Shown: one piece after another, positions 1 through 14,000 of the stretch
Layout of the letters: each line of letters starts with the position of its first letter
Numbering within the stretch: position 1 is the stretch's first letter
NCBI GenBank assembly: GCA_036362985.1
Contig: JAYGXS010000002.1
Coordinates: forward strand, 87,742,331-87,806,330
Reading direction: 5' to 3'
DNA length: 64,000 nucleotides
Source: Ligula intestinalis
Lineage: Eukaryota > Platyhelminthes > Cestoda > Diphyllobothriidea > Diphyllobothriidae
Made by a program: the position numbers and the translations under genes
Notes under the pieces: model-generated
Seen by the model: the letters and a program-made list of their open reading frames with translations, nothing else
What the model was told of the DNA's origin: nothing
Database searches by the model: none

Positions 1-506
1 CACCTTGAGGTGATGAGCGTGCCTAACTGAATTTGCTACTCTGTTTCAGCCCGCATCCTGAAAAAAATGAAGTAACACCCCAGCGACATGCTTGACTTGA
101 TCTGCTATTCACAAAACATAAACCTATTCACAGGAATATTAAAATGACAGAACCAGAGCTAGGGGTGATTGTTTTCGTTCTAGAATTCCCTTACAACAGG
201 AGATCACGTGGATACAATAGTCTACCAATCTGATTATAGCAACGACTGTTCGCGTTCCTTATTTGTCAGTTGTGCCCTAGGAAGATCGCGTAGCACAAAG
301 AACACAGAAGGAACAGGATAAATATGGAGCTCAGAAGAAGCAAAGAATGGCCGAGATCTTGTGACATTGAAATTGAGTAGAAAGCGACTTGAAAATGAAT
401 TCTGCAACCAAAATGTAACTGACGTCTTATCTGCATAAGAAATTGAAATGTTATATCATGCATCAAAGATGAAACGAGCAGTAAGTTGGGCAGGTAAAAT
501 CGACCC
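1..506. other. Intron 13 (partial), no gene seen
   Basis: AT-rich DNA with no coding similarity on either strand that I can support. The downstream kinesin exon is presumably left of the window. Confidence 0.5.
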
Positions 507-670
507 AGGCGTGATTAAATTCACGGCGCACGCCGTGGTATCATAGTTCAAACCGGTAGAACGTTGGCTGAGTAAAGGCCTTCCCAGCAGTGAGGTTTCG
601 ACTCTAGTCGACACCGCAAGTTTTTTAACAATTAAGTCACTAAATTAAACAAATGTGTCAAAATCTCCTT
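507..670 (+). repeat. tRNA-derived SINE, diverged copy
   Basis: An A-box-like stretch (CATAGTTCAAACCGGTAGAA) and a B-box-like GGTTTCGACTC are set at tRNA spacing. The flanks GTGATTAAATTCACGGCG and the tail ACAATTAAGTCA match the copy at 42031-42200. It is a degenerate member of the same SINE group. Confidence 0.55.
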
Positions 671-918
671 ACAAGATGCGAAAATAATATTAAAGGTGAC
701 GTTTTTTCAGGGGTAATCAAAGATTTCGACTTTACAATGTAATTTCGCAAATTTTAATATTTGATTAATAGGAAAAATGCCATACTTATCTAAAGTGGTC
801 GACTTTTTGGTAATGAAATAACAAAAGACTTGCGCTGATACCTAAATTGGCTGATTATTCGCTATAAGTCAAGTAAACTACCGATCTTTTTATGGTCAGG
901 AATGGCTAACAAGGTTTT

Positions 919-1484
919 GGCAACAGTAGCTTATGAAGGCCAATTCATTGATACCTACTCTCTGCATGTTTACTACGAAATGGTGGTTAAAAGGTTTTAT
1001 GCTTGGGGAATTAAAACAGGCAGTGGAATATACTTTAACATATGCTAAATGCATTTTTAATTTACTGTATTAAGAAGTGTTGTTGATTTATATCTGTAGA
1101 TTTTCCTAATCTGTATTATCGTTTAACTTATTGCAGAAAAACCCAATTATCAAATTGCAAGTTCCTTGAATTTTCCGAAAAATTTAAATGCTAGTTAGAA
1201 GGTCGTCTACTTCAACTTACCGGGGTCCAACTTACCGTTCTGGAGTAAGATTAATATAGTCGGCAGCCGTTCACAGCTTCAATTTACATGCAGAACAACT
1301 TCCTCCCGGCGGTCGCGGGTAACAACTTCGACCGCATTTGCTTCACTTCACACTTACTTCTAAAAATTTTCTTCTCTGCTTTTCCTGTTTCTCCACCTCC
1401 CCCCAAAACTATAATCACCGCTTATGCAGGACAACATTCTGGGACTAGGAATATTTGAGTAGGCCTACATAAGGGAATTTTGCC
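919..1484 (+). mobile_element. MITE family A, copy 1
   Basis: The element has inverted ends beginning GGCAACAGTAGCTTATG on the left and the complement ending AATTTTGCC on the right. The interior (TTGTTGATTTATATCTGTAG, CAACTTACCGTTCTGGAGT) is shared with copies at 24.2, 32.3, 36.7 and 59.6 kb. It is about 566 bp with no coding capacity. The flanking 8-mers AAGGTTTT and GAAGTTTT match at 6 of 8 positions, hinting at an 8-bp target duplication. Confidence 0.75.
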
Positions 1485-1812
1485 GAAGTTTTAAATGCGG
1501 ACTTAGAACAGCACGTGCGTTTGTATTGCCGGTCAAACCTGTTATTGCAGTACCAGTCAAAACAGTGGAGCACACCATCACTTGACACGTGGTGAAAATT
1601 GGCTGAAAATAATTCGGCAGCCTTCTGTGACCCAGGTTATACAGTGATACAGAATGGAAATTACCCAATGTGCGCACAGTTTACTTGCACCGATTCTCAA
1701 GAACGTTTTCGCAGCCATGGAAAAAATTGATTGCAATTGAAATAGCATGCATTGCAAATTTTATACTAACGTTACAAAGAGGCTTCAAAAGCAAACGATA
1801 CCACATCCCTAC

Positions 1813-2035
1813 CTTCTTTATCCTGCCACGAAGATCAACAATGAACATCTTCCGAAGGTTGTGCAGCGTCTGCAGATCAGTCATTATGCTGTCCTCGAGG
1901 GGCTTTATATCACTTTTCGCCTTCTCTTTCACTGCTGCAACTGGATCCGTTTTACCGTCGCCAACGAAACGCTTCTTCATGGCTTCCACATCAAGCATAA
2001 CACTGTCCATCTGTAGCTTCAATACCAAATTCTGT
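1813..2035 (-). CDS. KIF5: Kinesin-1 exon 13 (residues 747-821, last exon seen)
   Basis: The exon encodes [20 protein letters not shown] and then [19 protein letters not shown], close to the [16 protein letters not shown] signature of kinesin-1. It is the most diagnostic piece for the kinesin-1 subfamily. It ends RIKK at donor GTAGGG, phase 0. No later coding exon is recognisable between 1 and 1811. Confidence 0.94.
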
Positions 2036-5000
2036 CTGTCATGAGAAGGGAATATTCGTTTTGTGTACACAATTACTTAAAATATACAAAAAGTATAAAT
2101 AAATAGGAAGGTATCTAATCGCGTACGTCAACGAAATTTGCAAAGCATAAGTTTCCCTGAGAAAAATAAGAAATCCTTTTTATTTTCTCAGAAAAGCTCT
2201 TTGGACTTGTTTATAAACGTAATTACCCCATTCAAACCATGTTCTTGTGAGGTTTCCAGATCAAAAAACTGTCAGAATAGGGCAACTTTACAGCAAAGCC
2301 TGATATTTTATTAGCCTACTGACTGCGCAGATGGGCCTTCAATTCGGCCATAATAAATGAAAAAAACCCGCGATTTTGACAGACATAACACTGACTTACG
2401 ACGGAATTTTGAGTGGTTGTCAATAGATGCGCCCTAATCACAGTTTGTTACTATTTCTGCTCCAGGTGTAGCCAACTTCACACGGTCCGGTGCAAAATTT
2501 CTTTCCATCAAGGGAATACAATGTTCACGCGCATTTATTATGGCAGGATTACTGATAAGGAAGTTGCATTCCACTTACGCCAAGCCTTTTGATTGGTTTG
2601 TAGCGACCTTGTATTTCCTAGCCATGCTTTGCTCACACGCCCCAGATTGTCGAAACCTCCGTTCAAGATCACCCTCTGGCTGGCTTACAGGCCAACCACT
2701 TCTCCAGACCAGTGCACAAACTGTGGGGAAGTTGTTTACGTTCAGTCACTCCCAGAATCGGCGATCTACTGTTCGGTTGTAGCTGTCTGGACCCGGTGAT
2801 CTACTTGCCGGACTGCGCCTCTGGACTCCGGCCCATTCATGGCTGGACTGCACTTGTCTGAGAGTCGATTGCGTATATCTAACATTCTACGCTTGTTACA
2901 CCTTATTAAATTATTCCTAACAGTCTGGACTTCCACGCCTTATCATAGCTTCTAGCTTATATTCGTTGGGATACGTTCATAGTCTATTATCTGCGTGGAG
3001 TACTTCGTATTCCACAGGTTTTTCGTTTGTGAATACGCGTTTGTAGTAATAAGGACTTTATAATTCAGTGAACATAATTCTTCCTCACGGTGGCTGTCAT
3101 TTGACTAGATCATACANNNNNNNNNNGTCATGACGGAAAACTTCAGAATAGACTACACGATCATCATTATCACAGCCTGAGTCAATACCGATTAGCGAAA
3201 GGGTATCAATCGTTCGCCTATGTCGAAATGTTGCATAATCCGCGGCGTCTACAGTAGTTTGAATTGCTAGTAGCCTTGCGCTGCATCTACCGCACTCCCT
3301 CTTTCCTCACCCACCTGTGGCTGGTTTCAAGACAAATTCCAAAAGACCGAAGATGGGAATGGGCGAAGTTGGCTGGCATTTTTTATGGGAATATAATCCA
3401 AATGAAGCTTGCCGTGTCCTGATTTAGCCCCGTATTGTTTCAGCGCATTTGCCGTGACTAGCTTGCATCAAAGTGAACTTTTTCAAAGCTCACTGCCACT
3501 GTTCTCGATTTTTTGGGAACAGCCAATCACAGATGCCGCAAAGCTGGCCCCTGGCTCGGCAACCTATAACAGGCCTGCATGCGTTGAGCGGTACAGTCTG
3601 TCAGGCCAAAAACTTGCAAGGCCGACCTAGACAATGACCGCTTACGTTAGTCTCTGTGATGCCTGCTGCTAAACACACACTTAGGACCCGGATAGCCTCC
3701 TAGCTGGTCGTGCGCTCCGAAGTCAAACTTATTCCTGCTCAATCACTGCTCCTTTGTATGCAGAATAAAATTTTCCTGCTATTCTGGCCTCCGTTTTTTC
3801 TTCTCTTCTAAGGAACAATGGTCTAAAGATCGCAACTGCTGGGATTGAACTCACATTACCCCTCGAGATACATTTCCCACGTGGCCAGTTTAGGGAGGCA
3901 ATGCAAGGTAGAGGGAGCTAGACAGCAAACTTCAAACTTACTCTCGCATGCGTTCCGCTGCGTTCCGGGCGTCATCCAGGTCGGCGCGTAGGCGATCCAT
4001 TTGGCCCTGATAGTGGGAGGCACTGCGGTTTGCAGAAGATATAACCCGATCATAGAGATCCGGATCCTTTTTCTTAGCAGCTTCCATCTGGCTCGCAAGC
4101 TGTTTGCTCTGCTTGAGAGCCATATGCTCCTTGTTTACTTGCTCCAGTTCTTCTAACAGCTTTCCCTTCTCATCTGAGATTCTTTGAACCCGTTGTTCTG
4201 CTTCTGAAAGGTGGACTTTCATCTGCAGTGCGGAATATATATTGATAAAATATGGAATGTTCATACTTTAATAAACTTTAAGAAAATGTGCTACTATCTA
4301 ATATCTTGATGAGCAAACTCGCAGTGATGAAAATGCCTATCTAGGCAGTCTAAGTCTGTATTTCAGACTGTATAGGCATGAAATCTAGTTCCAGCGACAG
4401 AGGTCATTTGCAAAATCAGATAAAAGTTTGTACTATTCTAACAATCGTATTACTAAACAATAAAAGATAACTATATGCCGCAACAATTATTTAACATCAA
4501 CTTATTTTCCAATGGGTAGAATAACAACACGTTTGATATTAAAACCTTCGCGTTTCTGGAAAAAACCTTCTGGTGGGGTTCGAAATCCCCTACAACTAAT
4601 ACGAAAACAATTATCAGTTTAGTGATTTTATATACAGCATAAATGCAACATGAAAGACAACCATCAGAAAAGGGAAGTCATTTGAATTCATACAGGAATT
4701 AATAAAAAGACATTGGGGTTGAACGCAGGTAGAGGTATACTTCTAGGAGACTAACATAACGTCTGCATGAATGATGCTTGTCGTACGATGGCTTCACATA
4801 TTGTGAGTGTGGCTTAGATAGCCAGTTTATATGTGCCGCTAATTCTTGTGGCTTTTGCTTCTGATGCTAAATTTAAGAGGCTCAGTAACCTGGACTGTGT
4901 ACAGGCTTAGATTGCCAGATCGACGCCGGACGGAACACTGATTGGAGCAGATAACATCTCACAGACATGGTTTTTGTGCAAATTTATGACTTTTTGTGCC

Positions 5001-8000
5001 GTTATTTCACTGTCCAGCTAAATCCCGTTTGATAATTTACCTCTTTGCCCGGCAAAATTGTTCGGTCAAATAATAAAGGGATGCTTTGGAGCCCCTCTCC
5101 CCAGACACTTGAGACAGCAAGTAATAATCTCAGAAAAGTTGTTGATATATTTTGTTTCCATGCGGTAGATCCTCTGATACCATGAATAATTTTATTACGT
5201 ATTGCAGCTCTTCCGCCTTCTAGTCTGATAAACGCGCTGGTTGGGCGTCATCACACAACGGCAGAGTTGCTTTTGCAGGTTAGTACAGTAGTCGCCGAAG
5301 ACCACGCAACATGTCGACATATACGAAAGATTGATAATCTTTCGCTAATCGGCATTGACTAAAGTTGTGATACTGATTCTCATGTAGTCTATTCTGAAGT
5401 CATTTCAGTCAAGATAGGATGCGGGCTTTTTAACGCGCTTTGTTCTGACCACTAGCAAAACGTATCTATTGTAACAACTGGCTACTTAAGTAGTATGCCA
5501 TTTTATCATTGATTTTGACTGCCCTTATAAATTCAAATATATTTTATGGAAAACATGCACGAAAGAATTATTTATTGTACTTGTTTGTCAGCAAACTATG
5601 CCTTCTTTAAATTTTATACAAAAAGAAACGGCAGCTGTCGGTTTTAAAAAAAAGTTGCTAATTATGAACTTTTTTACAATTGTGAAGTGTTTATTCATAG
5701 TACATCGTACCTGTCAATTCATTAATGCTGCCTATACTGCATAAAATATGTTCCACATCCATCCCAATATTCTATGACAACTATGCTACATTTTCCTGAA
5801 ACTGTAGGCAAAAAACATACTTTCCTTAAACAGGATGGACACAGTGCGCGGTTTTTAAACCTTGACTTCGAGTGTAGCACTTTCTAGGTTAGAGAATTAT
5901 TCGGCAATTGAGCAAATTTTTTGAAACCAAAAGCTACGCTTTCTTTGAGCATAAAATTTTAAGAAGGCATAATTTGCTATCAAACAATTTCAGAAGATGC
6001 AATGGCGAACATACGTTGGTTTGCGATAATTCTCATCAGGCCTTTACATTTATATGGTAATTAAGTAAATGAATTATGCGGGTTGGTGGAAAAATAGAAC
6101 TGTTGTCAGGACAGGAGGAATGGGGGGAGGAAAAGGGGAATCAAAATACGCTCAGCATTAGGGGGAACTGGTAGTCGGCTGAGGTGTTAAGCTGCTGGCT
6201 GTTGGATTAGCAGCTTTTGACCATGGTAACTGTGGCGCCGCGACAGAGTTCTTTTGGGCCCACAGGATCGGTCGGCGTAGTCTGATGGCGGCCGATTCTG
6301 CCGTAGCCAACAGACGCTGTCCAATAAATTTTGAGTAGCCTGTAGATCACTCGGAAGGCCTCTTTGGCATCCACCCGATGGTCTGAGTCTACCAGGTGCG
6401 CTAGAATGGAACTATTTACACCCTTTATTTGACCCTTCCCTAACCATGCTGGACTGTGTTCTCGTACTCTCTTGGACAAACAATTAGAAGAAGTAATTTT
6501 TTCGTGCACATTTTCCATAAAATGTATTAAAATTTTTAAAGACAATCAAAATAAATGATAAATAGGCATAGTACTTAAGTAGCCAGTTTTTAAAATAGAT
6601 GCGTTTTGCTAGTGGCCAGAACGAAGCTCGTTAAAAAGCCTGCATCCTATCATGACTAAAATGACTTCAGAATAGACTCCATGATAATCAGTATCACAAC
6701 TTGAGTCAATACTGATTAGCGAAAGAGGTCAATCTTTCGCATATGTCGACATGTTGCGTGATCTTTGGTGACTAATGTACTTGTTTGGTGTTTATTTCTT
6801 TGCCTAAAGCCTTGATCTGCACACCCTTATTTTCCTTGCAGCAGACGATATCATTAAAAAAGTATCCAAGGTTATCCTCTTCTTCTTTCACTTTAAACCT
6901 AGTGTCAAAGAGAGAATGCTGAGAGAATTTGTGAATGTATATTCTTGTAAAAAAGCTACCCTATGAATGCGCTCAAAACGGTAGGTCAATAAGCCGCCGA
7001 GCAGACGTGATAACCAAGAAGACACCTTGTAGTCTGTAACCCACGGGGTCCGAAGACAAGCCATACACATCACGTGACTGCCTCGTCGCGATGACCTTAA
7101 TCTATTCCGTGGCATAAATTTGCGCAAATGTGCTGTGTGCTGATAGGATACTTCGTGTAAGCTTCTTTTTGATTAGTAAGCCGTTGTGGAATGGTCGTTA
7201 TTCTTTTGATTTATTTAATTTAGAAATGCTGACATTGTAACTTAACTGGATAAGGGCAATTCAAACATCGGGATGCACGAAATGCAAACCAAAAACCACT
7301 AACAAAAGGTCAACGACTTCATTATTTGGCGATCACTGGTTTTATTAAGGATGCCTTTATTGCACTACTAATAATGAGAAAGCGCGCGCGAAGAAAAATA
7401 GAAAATCAGCCTTTCGGCAAAAATGAGAGAAAATAGCGAAATGCAGTCCGCGGAAAATGGCAGTGTGACTTTGTTATTAATAAAGAAAATACGTTTACGT
7501 TAACACAGGCGAGTTGAAATTGGGTTTCGCAATTGGTTTATCGGTTTTAGAAATCCAGGTCATGATGAAAGGCTCTTATGTCCTGCTGAAAGCAGACCTG
7601 GCCACTACTGTTTATTACAATATTTTATGAAAAGAAACAAGATCTTCGGAAAATCGAGTTCTACTCGTGAATTTTCGAACAAGTATCACGTGTTCGTCGT
7701 CAAACTAAATGAAAAGTGAGAGATGGGAATGTCGCACTAGAGGTTTTGGAGGCAGAGGTTACAACGGATGGGGGGTAGGAGGATTGGGTGGAAGGGTTAT
7801 GGTGACGTGACGCCGGCGGCGAAAGGTTGTGCTAGCGAGGGGAGGGGGGGTGTTAGCGTTTGGACTATGGGTCGCGTTTTCGGGGGAGGGGGGGGGAGCT
7901 GGTTAAGAGTCAGAGAAATTCCACTTGACCGAGCACGGAGAGCCAGTTGTTGTTTCTGGCTGTGTCCAGATTAGTAGATCATGCACGAAACCCGCTATAG

Positions 8001-11000
8001 TGTAAGTCAAGCTCTACGTGCCTGTTTATACTAGCCGGATTCGAATGCCAAGCTTCGAGGAATTCTCTCGCTTTTCACGTATTAGCCATTGCGATCGCGT
8101 CGGTGGCATCCTAATTGCAGCAGTGATCACACTTAGTGGAGTGCGCAAATACGATTGATAAATGGTTACGTAGGCGAAAAGCTGACTTATGTTCCTTGAT
8201 GCGTGTCTCAAGGCGTCAGCCTGTTTGGCCAATATAAATGCAAGGGCAACCAGCACACGGTATACAGTAAACGACGTTACTGAATTGTTCCACTAGTAGG
8301 GGGTCCTTTACTCGACATAAGCTTGCGTGCAGTGAGGTTGCGTGCTTGTGGGCAATGGAGATGCCAAAGCGACTTAGTTGCCGAGCGATGGCGTCAGGTA
8401 CTCCATTCATGTAGGGCAGAGAATAAAATTTCCGTGGCTATGTAACATCATTGGGAGGGAGGTTTTGTGCTTGACCCAGACGTCTAAGGCAATTCTTGAC
8501 AAAGGTTGTCGGATATCCATTGGCCCGGACGAATTTGTACAGGTACGTTAGTTCTCCCATGAGAAAATCATTGTTACTGCAATAACGGTGGGCCGGTTGG
8601 AAAAGAGTGTGAACACAGTTCCTGTTATGGGCCGCAGGGTGGTTACTCCTATAGTTAAGGATGCTTTCTGCAGTGGCGTCCTTTCGGTAGACGCTTGTTG
8701 CGAGTTCGCCATCTGCTAGTCATTGCATCCGCAATGGCTACTACGCGACAAGCGAGAGAATTAATCGAAGCTTGGCATTCGAATCCGGCTATTATAAACA
8801 GGCACGTAGAGCTTGCATCCCACTATACCGGGTTTCGTGCATGGTCTACTAATCTGGACAGAACCTGAAACAACAACTGGCTCTCCTTGCTCGGTCAAGT
8901 GGAATTTCTCTGACTCTCAACCAGCCCCCCCCCCTCTCCCGAACACGCGGCCCATAGTCCAAACGCGAACACCTCCTCCCCTCACTAGTACAACCTATCG
9001 CCGCGGGTGTCACGTCACCATAACCCTTCCACACAATCCCCCCTCCCCCGTCCGTTGTAACCTCTGCCTCCAAAACCTCTAGTGCGACATTCCCAGCCCT
9101 TACTTTTTATTTTAGTCCGACGACGAACACGTGATACTTGTTCGAAAATTCACGAGTACAAATCGATTTTTCGAAGATCGTTCTTTTCATCATATCATCT
9201 CGGAATGCAACTTATCTCACATAACCGCAATATTTTATAGGTGAATTTGGCATTGGATATTTCTTGATCTTCGTTAAGATTATTGATGAAACTAGCTGCT
9301 GCATAAGTTCTCTAGAAGGTGGTGGAAATTATTATGGTCAATTTACTATATTCCACAGATGCAAGAAGAAGTCGTGTTTTCCGGGCATTTGCCAGCGATT
9401 GGCGCAGGTAATAAACGCAACGTTCTCGTAAACGTCTTTGCAGATTTTAATTAGAGTTAAGAAGTGCCAATATTGCAGCACCGAAATTAGGCTCGAACAC
9501 ATGGTATTAAGCATATCTAAAAGTTATCGTTGTACCTGATACATTGACAATATAATCAAGAGCCATAATTTTCTAGAAATGCCAATTAGTTTTATGGACT
9601 GACAAGGCAGTGCGGCACATCTCGGTACAGCAGACGAGAAAAGATAAATCACGGAAATAAACAAACGTAGGATATAAAAGACGAGGTAAATAAATAGTTC
9701 AAGTAGAGTTTGAAAATATGCTCCACTTTTGGTTTCAATAATCGAGCTATGAATTAATTCACCATCATTCTCCTGAGTTTTTTCAGTACTGCCTCTCATT
9801 ATGGAGAATTTTTGTCAAAAATTGGAGGAGTAAGTAGAATCGGCTAAGTTTTGAAACATGTACTCAAAGACCGTCAAGATGTGCTCTACGGAACTATGCT
9901 CAAAGATCGACTTGTAAAGAAACCAAATAATGACTTCTCCCAAATGCTTTTATCATGTTCTTACGCCTCTGAAGTAAGTTTGTAATTCATCCATATCACG
10001 AGTACATTTCCAAGTGTGAGTAAACATCTTTTGGGACTTTTAACTGACTATATGTTAAATCTAGTGGTTTCGACTTTCCAAGCCAATTTACATTGGAACC
10101 ATCTTTTCTATGTGAGTTCGCACGCAGGCCACAGAGTTTGTCAGCCGTTAGAGTGCTCGGTACATCCACTCGTGACCTTTGTCACCTTTTCAGAATTTTT
10201 TCACACTGGAAAGCTTTATAAGCCGATGTTTACCGATTCGCATGTGACTTTAGTTGTTAAACGTTTGCATTCCATTTTAAATTACCATGATGATTTTAAT
10301 GGGTTCTCCGTAGACATACGCTTGTTGATTGATTGAAGCCTGGGCCTTAGATGAGAAAGCAGTCAATCGATTTATCGATCTGACGCCGGCATGCATCGCG
10401 CTGCGCAGGCATCTCCAGAATGATGCCATTGTTGGTTGACTCAATCCCCCCCCTTCCCCCTTCCCCCATAACGGTTGATTGGCCCCTGCCTCCTAGAATT
10501 GCTGCTTGTCTTTCGTTGACGCCTTTTATCGCTGACGATGGACTCCCGAAAGAGCCCAAAAGCTCAGACACGTAAAACTATGATTCCGGTGATTGAAACG
10601 CCTTCTACTTCTCTATCCACAGGCATACGCTCCTTGGACATTTATAACTTTCGTGTAAGCGGTGATGCTGAGTAGCAGATAAACACCAATTACCTCCTTA
10701 TGACGATTTTTACGGAAGTTAAAATTACGACAAAATTAGAAACTTTCTCGGCCTGCCCTGAAGGGAATGTCTTCTAAAACAATTAAATACCAATTTTATA
10801 TTTTAACGTTCTTTCCCTGCAACCCAGTAATATGCTCATACTTACTTCTTTCACCTGCCTTTCAATCTCCTTCTTCACGGCTTCTGTATCCATTCCTCGC
10901 CCAGCTGTTGGATCGGTAGGTTCTGAAGGCCTATCTTTTCGTTTACCGCCACCCTGTAGAAATTGGCCTAATTCAGTACTCTTCTCGGTCGCGGCCGTAA

Positions 11001-14000
11001 GTTGGGCCACGAGGAATTTGAGGTAGGCTAATTGGTCATCCACCTGTTTGGCCTTTTTCCAATCTGATTTCTGAAATGGATAAAAATGAAAACAAGAGAT
11101 TACAGTTAACCCAGAAAATACTTCCATGTCTCGACGAACTGTGTCAAACCACTTGATCTGTCTTTAACGCCGCCATGTGAGTAACGGTACCGGATCGAGA
11201 GCATTAACGCAGAGCTCTTAAGGTGGATAACGACAAATGTCTCCAGACTACATCAGTTGTCGTCCTTAAATGGTGTAGGGTACCCCTTACAATATTGTCC
11301 TAGCGAGAGTGGACCCAAATTCTCTATACCCTGCTAGCACTGTCGTTACTGGTCCACGACCGCTTATTCGCTAGCCCCTAAGGTCTGCTTTATTTTGCAA
11401 CTTACCTTACCGGAAAGCCCTTCCAACACTCACGAAAGCGAGAGTGGATCGTCTCATTTAAGGCGAAGCCAGTGTACTTCGCTCAAAAGATGCTTCTCCG
11501 GTAATGGTGGTTAAACACCTCCAGGTTTTGCTTATCGTCCACAGGCAAAGCCCAACCTCCACAACCTTAGAGAAGGAAAGGCCGCTTGGGCACTTTCTTC
11601 GCACCAAAAAACCTGACGATTAGTAAAATTTCAGATGACAATATTGCCCACACTGTCCATTGGACGGCAGCCTTCCTCTGAGGTATTTAAAATTGGTAAC
11701 TAGTCAATATTTAACAATATCGGAGGGTGCATTCCCCTGGTCAGAGGTGCAAATTGAAAAAACTTTGGTCTTCCCAGCGATTGAGAATAAAACCCGCGAT
11801 TTAGCGACCTCATTCAACCGTGACACCAGAGGCAACAAATAACCAAATTTGAAGTAGGTAAAGCGATACCTCCGGCGTAGTCGAGATCAGTCAGTCGGTG
11901 CCTAGTAGCAAATTCAACACAACTGTCTTCGCATGGAGCCTTCTTGAGAATCCAGTAGTTAGAGAAATTTTACAGAATAGGCGACAAGCCCCAATCTGGT
12001 CAAACGCCAAACAGGATACCCAAGATTTGAGTTAACGGCTATGGGCTAGAACGCATACAGTGGTGGGGCTGTACTAAGGTCTGATCATCATGACTATATA
12101 TTGATTATGTCATTATTCGCCTTAGGGCCTAATGACGGATGGAATCGAACGTGGCGGCAGCAAGGCCAGCAGAGCAGCCAGTTGTCAGTTTTTGGGGACC
12201 ATTGCAGAATTCATGAATGCGTTTCTGGTCCGCATCGCGAAGCATAACACAGAATCCGACTTGATAAGGTCTCGTCACAATTTGGCACCATATCACAGTG
12301 CGCCCAACGGGTGTCGCAGTTTTTTATAGGAATTTCGGCGTGAAAGACCCCAATTCTCTATACCCTGATAGCACTGTCGGTACTGGTCCACGACCGCTTA
12401 TTCGCTACCCCCTAAGTTCTGCTTTATTTCGCAACTAACTTTACCGGAAAGCTGTTCCAACACTCACGAATGGGCTGTGTAGTTAGCGGCTGTGTCAGGT
12501 GGAAAAAGTTTCCCCGGCACGTTGCCGTGATCACTGTTATAAAAAACCTGTGGTAGGACTGCTGTTAGGGACATTTGTGAGTTAGAAAATCATGGCCGAA
12601 AGTGACCTGCAGTGTTCAGTCTTTACCTTAATCCACGAGACAATAAAGTCGCAATATCAAATTTAGAATATTATGATTTTGAGTAACTTAATGATATCAC
12701 TCTATGTTTGTTTGCTAACTGCGAAATATGCAACACAAATAAGATAGTACAAACTACGGATTAATTGCACGTCAGTTATATTATTGAGGCACCTATAAGT
12801 TGGTATTTTTATATTTTGTAGGGTGAAGAGTTTGCTTTTACTGAACTTTGCATATAATGAATATTAATAATTTCGGCGTACCGATATGGAGCACTGCAGG
12901 AAAACTTGTGGCAGCCCACAAGCGCTAATTTATCTCGATCTCACTCTCCAAACCGTTGTCTACCCGCACGCCCAGCGCTGACCCATTCTCTTATTCATTG
13001 ATGAACGTTCACCCAACCACTAACGGAGCTCATCGGCCCCGTGTATAATTTTCAGATGTACTGTCTGTATTTTAACTTAATTTGCCTTATACGTTTAATC
13101 AAGAATTTTCATTAGCTTATAAACTAATAAATCTGTATTCTTAATAAAAGAGATCTTGTAGCTCTGTGCGGTTCCTTTTCCGTTTTTGATTGGCTGGCGT
13201 CAAGAGTCACAGGTTTGTTCGCCAATGGCATAGTTCGCCAAAGGCGCCGCTAGGACGCGTGTCTTTCCGCCGCTGTTGGCAATCGCATTTGCGAGCTGTC
13301 TATCCTACGCTCCGTATCAGCTGTTTCAGACAGACTCGCTGACCGCAGCCACATGAACCACTATCCCCCCGCCGCGCACGCAGCAAAGGCTAAATCCGCT
13401 GCCTCCGGCCATTGAACACCTAAGTGTCCACGACCTGCATTTACAGTGACGGTTTGTTTTGCGGCTTGCGTCAAGAGACGTGACACCAAACAACTAATGC
13501 AAGAGTCAATCAAAAAAACAAATTCAACCTTTTCTAAGAATATTCCTATGTAGCTTGCTGAACTCAACCATACTTGGATAAGTGAACAAAGTTGCATTCC
13601 GAGATGATATGATGAAAAGAAAGAAGATCTTCGGAAAATCGAACAACCGTGGGAAAACTAAGTAACGTCGTCTATCGAATACCGTGTGCTGGTTGCCCTT
13701 GCGTTCATATTGGCCAAACAGGCCGACGCCTTGAGACTCGCATTAACGAACACAAGTCAGCCGTTCGCCTACGGAGCCATTTATCACTCGTATTTGCACA
13801 CTCCATTGAGTGTGATCACCGCTTCAATTGGGATGCCACCGACGCGATTGCAATGGCTAATACGCGACAAGCGAGAGAATTCCTAAAAGCTTGGCGCTCG
13901 AATCCGGCTAGAATAAACAGGCACGTAGAGCTTGACTCACACTATAGCGGGTTTCGTGCATGATCTACTAATCTGGACACAGCCAGAAACAACAACTGGC

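Larger units (their letters stand above)
11071..13563. other. Intron 10, left part; holds a ~125-bp direct repeat, no gene
   Basis: Two copies of a 125-bp segment bracket about 0.9 kb of unrecognised DNA (see the repeat entries). The rest shows nothing I can assign. Confidence 0.4.
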
